Positions 25,922 to 34,082 of a stretch of 57,187 nucleotides of DNA are shown in pieces. Position 1 is the stretch's first letter. The number at the start of each line of letters is the position of its first letter. Source of the DNA: JAKLKS01 sp964370855. Its GTDB lineage: Bacteria > Planctomycetota > JAJSAM01 > JAKLKS01. The position numbers were made by a program, and so were the translations under genes. The notes beneath the pieces are model-generated. The model was not told the DNA's origin and did no database searches. It saw only the letters and a list, made by a program, of their open reading frames with translations. The DNA lies in assembly GCA_964370855.1 (NCBI GenBank), contig CAYJMF010000014.1, positions 1 through 57,187 on the forward strand. The letters run 5' to 3'.

Positions 25922-26653
25922 ATGGCCAGGTTCGACGTCGGCGACAGGGTGCTCTGGCGGGACGACGGGGGCCGCCACAGGGGGCGCGTGACGGAGGTGA
26001 TGCGCGGCTCCTGCCGGGTCGTCTCGGACAACAACCGCCGGGAGGTGGTCTCCACGCGGCGGCTCATGCCCTCCCCCAACCGGGTCCTCATCCTGGAGGG
26101 GCGCCTCGACCGGAGCCTCTCCAAGGCGGAGCGCATCTACGGGGAGATGTGGCAGCGCTGGCTCGAGGCCTACGATGCCGAGGTGCTCTACGAGAGGGTC
26201 CACAGCAAGGTGGACCTGCGGCGGTTCCTGCGGCGGGAGGGGCGGGACGCGCGCACCCGCATCGTGCACATCATCAGCCACGGGAAGGCCGAGGACCGGG
26301 GGCGGCGCATCGTGCTCCGCCTCACCCACGAGACCGTGGACCTCGCCGCCGACAAGGAGATCTTCCAGGGCCTCCGGGGGAAGATCCTCCTCTTCTCCTC
26401 CTGCGACGTCGGCGCCAACGAGTCCCTCCTCCGGGGCCTCAAGGCGGAGAGCGGCGCAGGGGCGATCATCGCCTACCGCAAGGGGGTCTTCGACGCCTCC
26501 TCCAACGTGGCCGAGGTCCTCATGTACCAGTGCTTCCTCGAGACCAACTGGAGCCCGAAGACCGTCGTCGCGAAGGTGGAGCAGGTCCTGCGCGATCTCG
26601 AGATCCGCCTCACCGACGAGCCCTCCCGGAGGTCCGTCCTCGTCTGCGTGTAG
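25922..26653 (+). CDS. Caspase/CHAT-like protein with SH3-like N-terminal domain
   Basis: A 243-residue cytoplasmic protein. Residues 1-50 resemble a small SH3-like/Tudor-type barrel (FDVGDRVLWRDDGG to VVSTRRLMP). The rest fits a caspase-like fold: a first strand RVLILEG, a catalytic histidine in IVHIISHG (H120), and a catalytic cysteine in ILLFSSCDVG (C161), each at the end of a strand, the His-Cys dyad order of clan CD peptidases and CHAT domains. It is much shorter than most CHAT proteins and has no visible partner protease substrate. ATG 25922 has GGGAGG 4 nt upstream. Family assignment is by pattern only. Confidence 0.65.
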   Translation: MARFDVGDRVLWRDDGGRHRGRVTEVMRGSCRVVSDNNRREVVSTRRLMPSPNRVLILEGRLDRSLSKAERIYGEMWQRWLEAYDAEVLYERVHSKVDLRRFLRREGRDARTRIVHIISHGKAEDRGRRIVLRLTHETVDLAADKEIFQGLRGKILLFSSCDVGANESLLRGLKAESGAGAIIAYRKGVFDASSNVAEVLMYQCFLETNWSPKTVVAKVEQVLRDLEIRLTDEPSRRSVLVCV

Positions 26654-26672
26654 CGGCGCAGGAGCGAAAACC

Positions 26673-26766
26673 GGGGACGTACTCAAGTTATAAAGTTATT
26701 CGTGCTCCCCTTCCGGGAGGGCCGGGGAGTGAACGCAGAATAACTTTATAACTTGAGTACGTCCCC
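26673..26766. repeat. GGGGACG-type palindromic REP-like element
   Basis: Arms 26673-26700 and 26739-26766 are exact 28-bp reverse complements, starting GGGGACGTACTCAAGTTATA, around a 38-nt centre. It lies between the 3-prime ends of convergent genes. The arms are strikingly AT-rich for this DNA. It could serve as a bidirectional terminator. Confidence 0.85.
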
Positions 26767-26781
26767 GCCTTTCTCGCTCGC

Positions 26782-29700
26782 TCACCTTTCGCGGAGCTGC
26801 ACGAGGGGGGCGTAGGCGGGTTCGATGGCGAGGCCGCGCTCGACCCACTCCCGGGCCTCGGGGTCGCGCTTCATGTAGAAGAGGAGCTGGGCTCCGTTGG
26901 CCAGCGCGGTCACGGAGTCGGGGCGGAAGGCGAGCACCGCGCGGAAGCAGGCCTCGGCCTCGGCGTCCCTCTCCATCATCGCCAGCGCCACCCCCTTCTC
27001 CACGAGGGCCGCCTCGAACTGGGGGTTCAGCCGGAGCGCCCCGTCGAAGAACCGGAGCGCCTCGGCGAAGTGGGGGGAGGCCTTGTCCTCCCCGGCGGCG
27101 GTGACGTGGAGGCGGGCCAGGGAGAGGAGGATGGCCGCGTCCCCGGGCCGGAGCCGGAGCGCGCGGACGAGGTCCTGCTGCGCCGCCGGCAGGTCGCCGC
27201 GCCGGGAGGCGTCCTCGGAGCGCGCCTGCAGGCATTCCGCGAGGCGCCGCGCCCCCATGAGGTCGCCGGGGCTCGCCAGGAGCGCGCCCTCCAGGAGGTC
27301 CACCGCCCGCGCCCACATGAGCCGCGTGAGCTGGTCCCCGTCGAGCCCCGCCGCCCCGAGGGAGCCGGCGAGGCCCACCACCTCCTCCCGGTCCCGCGGG
27401 GAGAGGCGGCTCGCGAGCCGCGCGAGCTCCTCCGGGTCCCCGGAGAGGGACTCCCGGAATCGCGTCCGCGTCACCGGGTCCCCCGTCCTCTTGAACCACC
27501 CCGTCCCCTCGCGGATCGCCCTCCGCGCCCCGATGGCCGCCTCCAGCGCCGCCCGGTCCCCGGCGTCCCGCGCGTACCGCAGCACCGGCGTCGCGTCGAG
27601 CACCCCCTCCATCTCGTGGGCCCGGAAGGGGACGTACCCGGCGTCGCCGAAGGCCCCCCGCGGCGTGCGGAACTCGAGCTGGAGGAGGTCGTCGGTGTGC
27701 AGCGGCCCCTCCCCGGCGAAGGCCGCCGCCGCCTCCTCGCCCATGGCCAGCGTGGAGAGGAGCGCCTCCCGCGTCGTGAAGCCGCCGAGCGCCAGGCTCC
27801 GCGCCGCGTCCCCCGTCGGGAAGGGGGCCCCGGCGATGCGGGCCACGAGGTCGGCGTCGGGGTCCTTCGAGGCGAGCAGCACGAAGTCCACGTAGGGCAT
27901 CGCCTCCCAGAGCGTCGTGCGTGGGAAGACGGAACGCACGGTGCGCACCACCATGGCGAAGTCCTCCCGCGAGATACCGTAGGACTGGAGCCAGACGCAG
28001 AGCACGCCGTCGTCGGACATCCGGTCGCGGCAGGCCCGGAAGTACTCCTCGGTGAAGAGGTTGCTGACCCCCGCGATCCACGGGTTCGTGGGCTCCGTCA
28101 CGATGATGTCGTAGGTCGCCGCGGCGTGCTCCACGTGGGCGCGGCCGTCCTCGACGATGACGGACACCCCGGGCCGCCGCAGCAGCCCGTCGTTGACGGG
28201 GTCGAAGATGCGGCAGGCGTCCACCACCTCGGGGCAGATGTCCACCACGTCCACCCGCTCCACACCGTGGGAGACGACGGCGGCGGCGGAGATCCCCGTG
28301 GCGAGCCCGATGACGAGCGCCCGCTCCGCACCGGGCCGCGCCAGCGCCGGCAGCTGCCCCAGCAGCACCTGCGTCGAGAGGTCCCCGGTCCCGCCGTCGG
28401 TCTTCCCGTTGATCCGGAGGAAGACCTCCCCCTCGGGCCGCCGCACGATGCCCACGGTGGCCGTGCGCCCCTCGCTGAACCAGGGCATGTCCCAGAAGAG
28501 ATCCCGCAGCACCCGGGCGACGGGGCGCCCCTGCGCCTCCGCCGCGGCGTTGTAGGCGGAGGCGTACATGTAGGGCCCGCACACGAGCCCCTCCGGGGGA
28601 AGGACCGGCGCCGTGGAGGCCATGCCCGCCGCGGCGGCCAGCACCCCTCCGGCGGCGAGGAGGCCCCGGCCGCGGGGGAGGGCGGCCGCGGCGACGAGGG
28701 CGGCGATGCCGAGGTGGAGGCAGGCCGCGGCGAGGATGGCGCCGCGGATCCCGGCGGCGGGGACCAGGAGCATCCCCCCGGCCAGGGACCCGAGGATGGT
28801 GCCCCCGGTGTTCCAGCCGTAGACGCGGCCCACGGAGCGGGAGGCGTCGGCGGCGGCGCCGGCCACGGCGGCCACGAGCACGGGGAAGGCGGCTCCCATG
28901 AGGAGGGTCGGGAGGAGGACGATCCGCAGGGCCTGCAGGGACTGCCAGCGGAGGAGGGCCCCGTAGTCCCCGCGCAGGGCCGGCGTCCCTGCGATGACGT
29001 CGAGGGGGAGGCCGGCGAGGGTCCCGATGCCGGACCACGCGGCGACGCCGATGCCCGCCTCGAGGGCGGCCAGGACGAGGAGGAGCCGCGCGCCCCGCGC
29101 GCGCACGAGGGGCGAGAGCAGGCCGCCGACGCCGAGCCCGAGGATGAAGGTCGAGACCACGAGGGTGAAGGCGTGCACCGAGGAGCCGAAGGAGAGGATG
29201 AGGGCCTTGGTCCAGGAGAGCTGGTAGACCATGGCCGCGGCGCCGGAGCCGGCCGCCGCGAGGAGGAGGGCGCGGCGGCGCCTCTCCGGGTCCGGCCCGT
29301 CCCCGGAGGGGGCCGCGTCGTCGGCGCCGGGGGCCCCGCCCCCGGCGGCCTCCTCCGGGGAGGCGGTCTCCGCCGTCCCGGCGCCGGCGCGGTCCGCGAG
29401 GAACGCGGCCAGGGCGACGGCCCCGTTCACCGCGGCCCCGAGGAAGAGGGTTCCCCGGAGCCCGAGGGCGGGGAGGATCCAGAACCCCGTGGCCAGGGCC
29501 CCCCCCGCCGCCCCCAGCGTGTTGAGCCCGTAGAGGAGCCCCGTCCCGCCGAGGACGGAGCCTCCCCCGGCGACGACGTAGCGGAGCAGGACCGGGAGCG
29601 TCGCCCCCATGGCCACGGTGGGCGGGAGGAGGAGCGCCGCCGCCACGGCGAAGCGGGCCGCGGTGTGGAGGGCCGGCTGGTCCGCGAGGTTCCGGTAGAA

Positions 29701-30027
29701 CCAGCCGAGGAGCGGACTGCAGGCGTCGAGGAGGAGGGGGAAGAGGAGCGCCCACGCGGCGATGCCGGCCTCCAGCAGCGCGTAGGCGCGGAGAGGCCGC
29801 CGGATGCGCGCCGCCATCCGCCCGCCGAGGGCCGCCCCCGCCGCGAGCCCCCCGAGGAAGGCCGTCAGCACCGCCACCACGGCGGGGTAGGAGCCGCCCA
29901 GCGGGTGGGCGAGCTGCCGGGACCAGAGGACCTCGTAGAGGAGCCCCGCCGCCCCGGAGAGCAGGAACAGAGCCGCGGCGATGGCCGTGCGGGGCGCCCG
30001 GGCCCCGGCTTCCCTTTCCGTCGTCAC
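26782..30027 (-). CDS. Polytopic membrane protein fused to spermidine-synthase-like domain and TPRs
   Basis: A 1081-residue protein. Residues ~15-470 hold many transmembrane helices in two similar halves, each starting with the same kind of motif (SGAAGLLYEVLWSRQL near 24; GSGAAAMVYQLSWTKAL near 257). Next is a spermidine-synthase-like Rossmann domain (~540-760) with GLATGISAAAV, VDVVDICPEVVDACR and VTEPTNPWIAG. The C-terminal ~200 residues are TPR-like helices. Such fused proteins are common in planctomycetes, but the methylase/aminopropyl activity is unproven: the usual GGGDG loop is replaced. The GTG at 30027 is the likely start. It converges with the caspase-like gene. Confidence 0.85.
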   Translation of the reverse strand: MTTEREAGARAPRTAIAAALFLLSGAAGLLYEVLWSRQLAHPLGGSYPAVVAVLTAFLGGLAAGAALGGRMAARIRRPLRAYALLEAGIAAWALLFPLLLDACSPLLGWFYRNLADQPALHTAARFAVAAALLLPPTVAMGATLPVLLRYVVAGGGSVLGGTGLLYGLNTLGAAGGALATGFWILPALGLRGTLFLGAAVNGAVALAAFLADRAGAGTAETASPEEAAGGGAPGADDAAPSGDGPDPERRRRALLLAAAGSGAAAMVYQLSWTKALILSFGSSVHAFTLVVSTFILGLGVGGLLSPLVRARGARLLLVLAALEAGIGVAAWSGIGTLAGLPLDVIAGTPALRGDYGALLRWQSLQALRIVLLPTLLMGAAFPVLVAAVAGAAADASRSVGRVYGWNTGGTILGSLAGGMLLVPAAGIRGAILAAACLHLGIAALVAAAALPRGRGLLAAGGVLAAAAGMASTAPVLPPEGLVCGPYMYASAYNAAAEAQGRPVARVLRDLFWDMPWFSEGRTATVGIVRRPEGEVFLRINGKTDGGTGDLSTQVLLGQLPALARPGAERALVIGLATGISAAAVVSHGVERVDVVDICPEVVDACRIFDPVNDGLLRRPGVSVIVEDGRAHVEHAAATYDIIVTEPTNPWIAGVSNLFTEEYFRACRDRMSDDGVLCVWLQSYGISREDFAMVVRTVRSVFPRTTLWEAMPYVDFVLLASKDPDADLVARIAGAPFPTGDAARSLALGGFTTREALLSTLAMGEEAAAAFAGEGPLHTDDLLQLEFRTPRGAFGDAGYVPFRAHEMEGVLDATPVLRYARDAGDRAALEAAIGARRAIREGTGWFKRTGDPVTRTRFRESLSGDPEELARLASRLSPRDREEVVGLAGSLGAAGLDGDQLTRLMWARAVDLLEGALLASPGDLMGARRLAECLQARSEDASRRGDLPAAQQDLVRALRLRPGDAAILLSLARLHVTAAGEDKASPHFAEALRFFDGALRLNPQFEAALVEKGVALAMMERDAEAEACFRAVLAFRPDSVTALANGAQLLFYMKRDPEAREWVERGLAIEPAYAPLVQLRER

Positions 30028-30043
30028 GGGGACACTCTACGGG

Positions 30044-30207
30044 AGGGGGGGGCGGCGGGGGGGGGGTGGGGGGGGGGGCCCCCCCCCGCGCGCCCCCCCG
30101 GGGGCGGCCCCGCCCNNNNNNNNNNTGGGCGGGGGGGGGCGCCCGGCCCCCGGCTCCCTTTCCGGGCGCCCGGGGCACACTCTCGGGGTGGGGGGGGGGG
30201 GGGGGAG
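30044..30207. other. Low-complexity G/C region containing a 10-N assembly gap (30116-30125)
   Basis: Runs of G and C flank the gap, and no gene is readable. Sequence right of the gap (30146-30200, with CTCCCTTTCCG and ACACTCT followed by poly-G) is a degraded copy of sequence left of it (30010-30055), so the region is probably a poorly assembled duplicate of one locus. Lengths and content here should not be trusted. Confidence 0.85.
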
Positions 30208-30214
30208 GTAATGG

Positions 30215-30244
30215 ACGGGGGGCCGCCCCGCGGCGGCCCCCCGT
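30215..30244 (-). terminator. Strong GC hairpin downstream of peroxiredoxin gene
   Basis: ACGGGGGGCCGCC (30215-30227) and its exact reverse complement (30232-30244) form a 13-bp stem with a 4-nt loop, 13 nt after the peroxiredoxin stop. No T-tract follows, so it may stabilise the 3-prime end rather than act as a classical intrinsic terminator. Confidence 0.45.
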
Positions 30245-30257
30245 GCTGCGATCCCGG

Positions 30258-30884
30258 CTACTTCGCGACGCCCTTGTTGCCGAGCGCCTCGTGCACCTTG
30301 CCCACCATCTTCGCGGAGGGGGTGAGGGTGACGTCGCCCTCGTCCTTCCACTTGGAGGGGCAGCCCTCGGCGGGCTTCTTCGACAGGTAGACGTTGGCCT
30401 TGAACTTGCGCATGAGCTCCTCGATGTTGCGGCCGCAGTTGAGGAAGTTGACCTCCGAGCCGAGGAGGGTGCCGTCGGGGCCGATGAGGAAGGTCCCGCG
30501 AAGCGCGAGGCCGGCGTTCTCGAGGTAGACGCCGAAGGCGCGGGCGAGTTTTCCCGTCGTGTCCGACCCCATGGAGTACTTCACGGGGGCGAGCTCCTTC
30601 TCCACGGTGTGCCACGCCAGGTGGACGAACTTCGTGTCGCAGGACACCGTCACGATGTCCGCGCCCATCTTCTTGAACCGGTCCTGCTGCTCCGCCAGAG
30701 CAGCGAATTCCGTCGCTCAGACGAAGGTGAAGTCGGCGGGGTAGAAGAACAGCACGGTCCAGCGGCCGTTCTTCTTCTGGTCGGCGAGGCTCACCTGTCC
30801 GAAGTCCCCCTTCGAGGGCTCGTAGGTGTCGAGGGTGAAGTCGGGCACCTTCTGCCCGACCTGCACCGGTGTGCAGGCGTCCAT
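30258..30884 (-). CDS. AhpC-type peroxiredoxin, predicted selenoprotein (TGA-encoded Sec56)
   Basis: Read through one in-frame TGA (30717-30719), this is a 208-residue 2-Cys peroxiredoxin that reduces hydroperoxides. The TGA falls exactly at the peroxidatic position: FYPADFTFV-[TGA]-ATEF, where AhpC proteins have FTFVCPTE. Everything else is intact: VSCDTKFVHLAWH, LRGTFLIGPDG, and the resolving cysteine in EGCPSKW (C175). A hairpin of the bacterial SECIS kind begins 12 nt after the TGA. ATG 30884 has AGGAGG upstream. An ordinary gene caller would split it into two fragments. It is divergent from the metal-efflux operon, which suggests a shared oxidative/metal stress role. The alternative is a nonsense mutation or sequencing error. 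Confidence 0.85.
30686..30704 (-). promoter_or_regulatory. Putative bacterial SECIS hairpin
   Basis: In the mRNA sense: GCUGCUC-UGGCG-GAGCAGC, a perfect 7-bp stem with a 5-nt loop having G at its second position. The stem begins 12 nt and the loop 19 nt after the UGA, within the spacing known for bacterial SECIS elements read by SelB. It lies entirely within coding sequence. Confidence 0.7.
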
Positions 30885-31094
30885 GGTCCTTCCTCCTGGG
30901 ATGGTCCTCCCCGCGATGGGGAGGACGTGTCTGCCGGGCCCGCCGCGTCGGGCACGCCGCCCTCCCGCGGTGGAGGGACCAGCATAAGGAGTAAGGCGGG
31001 GAATCGGGGAATCATGCGCGCCGGGGAGGGGCCTTCGGCCCATTCCCGGATCGCGCAGGCACCACGGGGTGGGCCCGTCGGTGTCGACCCGCGG

Positions 31095-31112
31095 GTGTGG
31101 CAGTTCCCACAC
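31095..31112. promoter_or_regulatory. Palindromic operator/UAS upstream of the RND efflux operon
   Basis: GTGTGG-CAGTTC-CCACAC is a perfect 6-bp inverted repeat. Its 16-bp core TGTGGCA-N4-ccaca matches the site at 41041-41056 at 12 of 16 positions. It is centred ~104 bp upstream of the predicted sigma-54 start, a normal distance for an NtrC-type activator. It lies in the divergent region shared with the peroxiredoxin gene. Confidence 0.6.
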
Positions 31113-31181
31113 TTCCCTGCCGGGGGAGTCGGACCTGCACCATTCCGAGTCCCGGAACCGACCCTCCGCCACGGAACCGTG

Positions 31182-31196
31182 TGGAACGCCCTGTGC
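31182..31196 (+). promoter_or_regulatory. Putative sigma-54 promoter of the RND efflux operon
   Basis: TGGAACG-CCCT-GTGC matches the consensus TGGCACG-N4-TTGC at 9 of 11 defined positions with GG (31183-31184) and GC (31195-31196) correctly spaced. The predicted transcription start (~31208) almost coincides with ATG 31210, implying a leaderless message. Confidence 0.5.
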
Positions 31197-31209
31197 GATG
31201 GTTCCCCCC

Positions 31210-32577
31210 ATGGGTCCCCTCCGTTCCCTGCCCCTGTTCCTCGCCGCCGCGGTCCTCGCGGGCTGCGCCTCGGCCCCCGCCCTCCCTCCGGTGGGACGTC
31301 CCCTCCCTCCGGCGGAGGCGGACCGGAGGGAGGCGGGCGACCCGGAGTCCGACCCGCTCGAGACACGCATCGGCCGCTCCCTCGCCTGGCCCGATCTCCT
31401 TCGCGGCGTGCTCGACAGGAGCCCCGGGGTGGCCGCGGCGAGGCGGCGGTGGGAAGCCGCCCTGGAGAAGCACCCCCAGGCGATCTCGCTTCCGGACCCC
31501 ATGATCCGGTTCCGGAAGTTCACGAGCGACGTGGGCGAGCCGGGGACCCGGGTCCGGTTCGAGACGATGGTGTCGCAGGAGTTCCCCTTCCCCACGGTGC
31601 TCTCCCTCCGCGGCGACGCCGCCGTGCTGGACGCGGCCATCGCCCGGGTCCGCTACGACGCGGCGCTCAGGGACGCCGTGGTCGAGGCGCGGGAGGCCTT
31701 CCTCGAGATCCAGTACCTCGACCGGGCGCGGGAGGCGGTCGCCGCCAGCCGCGAGATCCTGGCCCGATACGCCCTGGAGGCGGCCGGCGACCTCGCCACG
31801 GGCCGGACGGTGCTTCCCGAGGAATTCCGGGCCCAATCCCTCCTGGCCCAGTCGGAGTACGACCTCGTCGTCCTGGGCGACCTCCGGCTCGCCGCCGAGC
31901 AGAGGATCCGCGGCGCCGTGGCCCTCCCCCCGGGGGCTCCCGTCGGGCCCGTCGTGCCCGATCCCACGCCCGCGGTGTCCGCCACCTTCGAGGACGTGCT
32001 CCGGCTCGCCGAGGTCCGCAGCCAGGAGATCGCCATCGCCGGCCTCGGCCTCGAGAAGGCCGGGATCGAGGAGCGGATGGCCTCCTGGGAGTACGCGCCG
32101 GAGTTCGTCCTCGGGGCGGAGTTCATGCGGAACGACATGCAGGACCGCGCCATGGGCACCTCCCGGAACGCCCGCGCGGTGAGCCTCGGCCTCACGATAC
32201 CCCTGTGGGTCGGGGGGAAGAGGGCCAGGGTGCGCGAGACCGCGGCCGAATCCGGCGCCATGGGGGCGGAGCGCGCGATGGCCGTCGAGAAGGTCCGGGC
32301 CGCCGCCGCCGACCTGTGGTTCCGCGTCGTCAACACGGAGCGCCTCGTCACCCTCTACGACACCCTCCTCCTTCCCCAGGCGGAGAAGTCGGCCCGCCTC
32401 GCCGAGGCCCTCTACCGGGAGGGTCGCGCGAGCCTCGCGGGGAAGCTGGAGACGGAGATCGCCCTCCAGAACTTCCGGATGGCCCGCGCCCGCGCCGAGG
32501 CCGACCACGGGCAGGCCGTGGCCCGGCTGGAGCAGGTGGTCGGGGCGGCCCTGCCGACGGCGGAGGGGAAGCCATGA
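31210..32577 (+). CDS. Outer-membrane factor (TolC/CusC-like) lipoprotein 1
   Basis: A 455-residue predicted outer-membrane channel of a tripartite efflux system. It has a lipoprotein signal (LAGC, Cys19), then two similar ~190-residue halves, each with long helices and a strand region, as in OEP proteins; the typical SLPDPMIRF segment follows the first helix pair and SLGLTIPLWVGGKRARV marks the second half. An in-frame ATG at 31198 lies within the sigma-54 promoter region, so ATG 31210 is preferred. It overlaps the next gene by 4 nt (ATGA). First gene of the operon. Confidence 0.85.
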   Translation: MGPLRSLPLFLAAAVLAGCASAPALPPVGRPLPPAEADRREAGDPESDPLETRIGRSLAWPDLLRGVLDRSPGVAAARRRWEAALEKHPQAISLPDPMIRFRKFTSDVGEPGTRVRFETMVSQEFPFPTVLSLRGDAAVLDAAIARVRYDAALRDAVVEAREAFLEIQYLDRAREAVAASREILARYALEAAGDLATGRTVLPEEFRAQSLLAQSEYDLVVLGDLRLAAEQRIRGAVALPPGAPVGPVVPDPTPAVSATFEDVLRLAEVRSQEIAIAGLGLEKAGIEERMASWEYAPEFVLGAEFMRNDMQDRAMGTSRNARAVSLGLTIPLWVGGKRARVRETAAESGAMGAERAMAVEKVRAAAADLWFRVVNTERLVTLYDTLLLPQAEKSARLAEALYREGRASLAGKLETEIALQNFRMARARAEADHGQAVARLEQVVGAALPTAEGKP

Positions 32578-34082
32578 GGGACCGGCTCCTCCTCCTCGCG
32601 GGCCTCGCGCTGGCGGGGACCGGCTGCACGGCGTGGCGCGCCGAGTCCCGCCTCTTCGACGGAGGGGCCGAGACGGCCTACTTCCGGGAGCAGGAGATCC
32701 GCGCCCGGCGCGGGGCCCGGCGCCCCGGGGCGGAGCCGCCCGCCTCCCCGTCCCCGGCGCTCCCCGATCGGCCGATCCGGTCGTCGGACCCGGCGGATCG
32801 GATCGCCGACCTCCTCCCGCCCGGAAGCGAAGGACTCCTGCGCGCCGCCGCCGACGACGAAGGGGCGGAGACGGCCCTGGCCGCCTCTCCCCTCGATCTC
32901 GAGACCGTCCGCGCGCTGGCGGCGGTCCGCGCCCCGGGCGCACGGGCCGCGCGGGAGTCGTGGCGCGCCGCCGTCGAGCAGATCGGCCAGGCGGCCTGGC
33001 TCGAGGACCTGCTCGCCGCCTTCCGCCCCTTCACGCGCGTCCTCGACACGGGGACCGGGGCCCAGGGGCAGCGGGGCATGACCGCGGAATTCGCCCCCTG
33101 GCCCTCGACCGTGGCGCTCCGGGGGGAGATGGCCGAGGCCGAGGTCGCCATGGCCTTCGAGGAGGCCCGCGCCGCCGCCGCGTCGGCGGTCGCCGCCGCG
33201 GAGGAGGCGTGGTTCGAGCAGTGGCACGCGGAGGAATCCCTGCGACTCAAGGGCTCCTTCCTCGAGGCGCTCCGGCGCATGGCCGAGGTGGCGGCCCGAC
33301 GCTACGCGACGGGCCGGGGGATGCAGGAGGAGCAGCTCCGCGTGGAGGTGGAGATCGCCGAGCTCGAAGCCGACCTCGAGCAGCACCGGGCCGAGCGCGC
33401 CATGGCCGTCTCGAAGCTCAACGCCCTCCTCTCCCGCCCCGCCGCCGCCGCGCTCCCGGAGACCGCCGCGCCCCGGTTCCCCGACACGCTCCCGCCCGCG
33501 GACCACGTCGAGACGGCGGCCCGGGAGGGGGCGCCCATGGCCCGGGGGAAGGCCTCCGCCGCCAGGGAGGCCCGGGTCGCGCTCCGCATGGGGGAGATGA
33601 TGATCCACGGCCAACCGGCCACGGGGGCCCGCCTCGAGAGGGGGCTCGCCCTCGAGGCCGGCGCCGATCGCCCGATGGGGGCCGCGGCCGGCGCCCCCAT
33701 GGCGGAGGCGTCCCTCCTCTACGGACCGGAGGAGGCCTACCTCCGGGAACTCCGCCTCCGGGTGGAGGCCGCCGATCGGGATGCCGAGGCCGCCGGCCGC
33801 GGAGCCGAATCCATGGCAAGGGAGGCGTGGACGGCGCTCGACACGGCCCTGCGCGAGGTCCGCGTCGGGGAACTCGCGGCGATCCCCCTGGCCCGGCAGG
33901 CCTTCGAGATCTCCGGGCGGGCCTACGAGACCGGGTCCGGGAGGTTCGCCGATCACATCCAGGCATGGTGGATGTACGTCGAGGCGCGCCACGAGTCCGT
34001 GGAGGCGCGGATGCGGGCGGGGTTCGCCCGGGCCGCGCTGCTGCGGGCCGCGGGGACGGAGACCACGGAGAGGCCACGATGA
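32574..34082 (+). CDS. Outer-membrane factor (TolC/CusC-like) lipoprotein 2
   Basis: A 502-residue second channel protein with a lipobox (AGTGC, Cys18). The N-terminal ~100 residues after the signal are a Pro/Ala/Asp-rich extension not seen in the first. Long Ala/Glu-rich helices (~130-260 and ~370-490) carry the OEP pattern. It is clearly different in sequence from the preceding gene, not a recent duplicate. The start overlaps the previous stop and its own stop overlaps the adaptor start (ATGA both times), so all are co-translated. Whether the two channels mix in one trimer or serve different conditions is unknown. Confidence 0.78.
   Translation: MRDRLLLLAGLALAGTGCTAWRAESRLFDGGAETAYFREQEIRARRGARRPGAEPPASPSPALPDRPIRSSDPADRIADLLPPGSEGLLRAAADDEGAETALAASPLDLETVRALAAVRAPGARAARESWRAAVEQIGQAAWLEDLLAAFRPFTRVLDTGTGAQGQRGMTAEFAPWPSTVALRGEMAEAEVAMAFEEARAAAASAVAAAEEAWFEQWHAEESLRLKGSFLEALRRMAEVAARRYATGRGMQEEQLRVEVEIAELEADLEQHRAERAMAVSKLNALLSRPAAAALPETAAPRFPDTLPPADHVETAAREGAPMARGKASAAREARVALRMGEMMIHGQPATGARLERGLALEAGADRPMGAAAGAPMAEASLLYGPEEAYLRELRLRVEAADRDAEAAGRGAESMAREAWTALDTALREVRVGELAAIPLARQAFEISGRAYETGSGRFADHIQAWWMYVEARHESVEARMRAGFARAALLRAAGTETTERPR

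Noticed and set aside
30717..30719. The TGA in the peroxiredoxin as a simple nonsense mutation or frameshift
   Set aside because: Position at the catalytic Cys codon, intact downstream sequence and the hairpin together make recoding more likely, though an error cannot be excluded without the rest of the genome.
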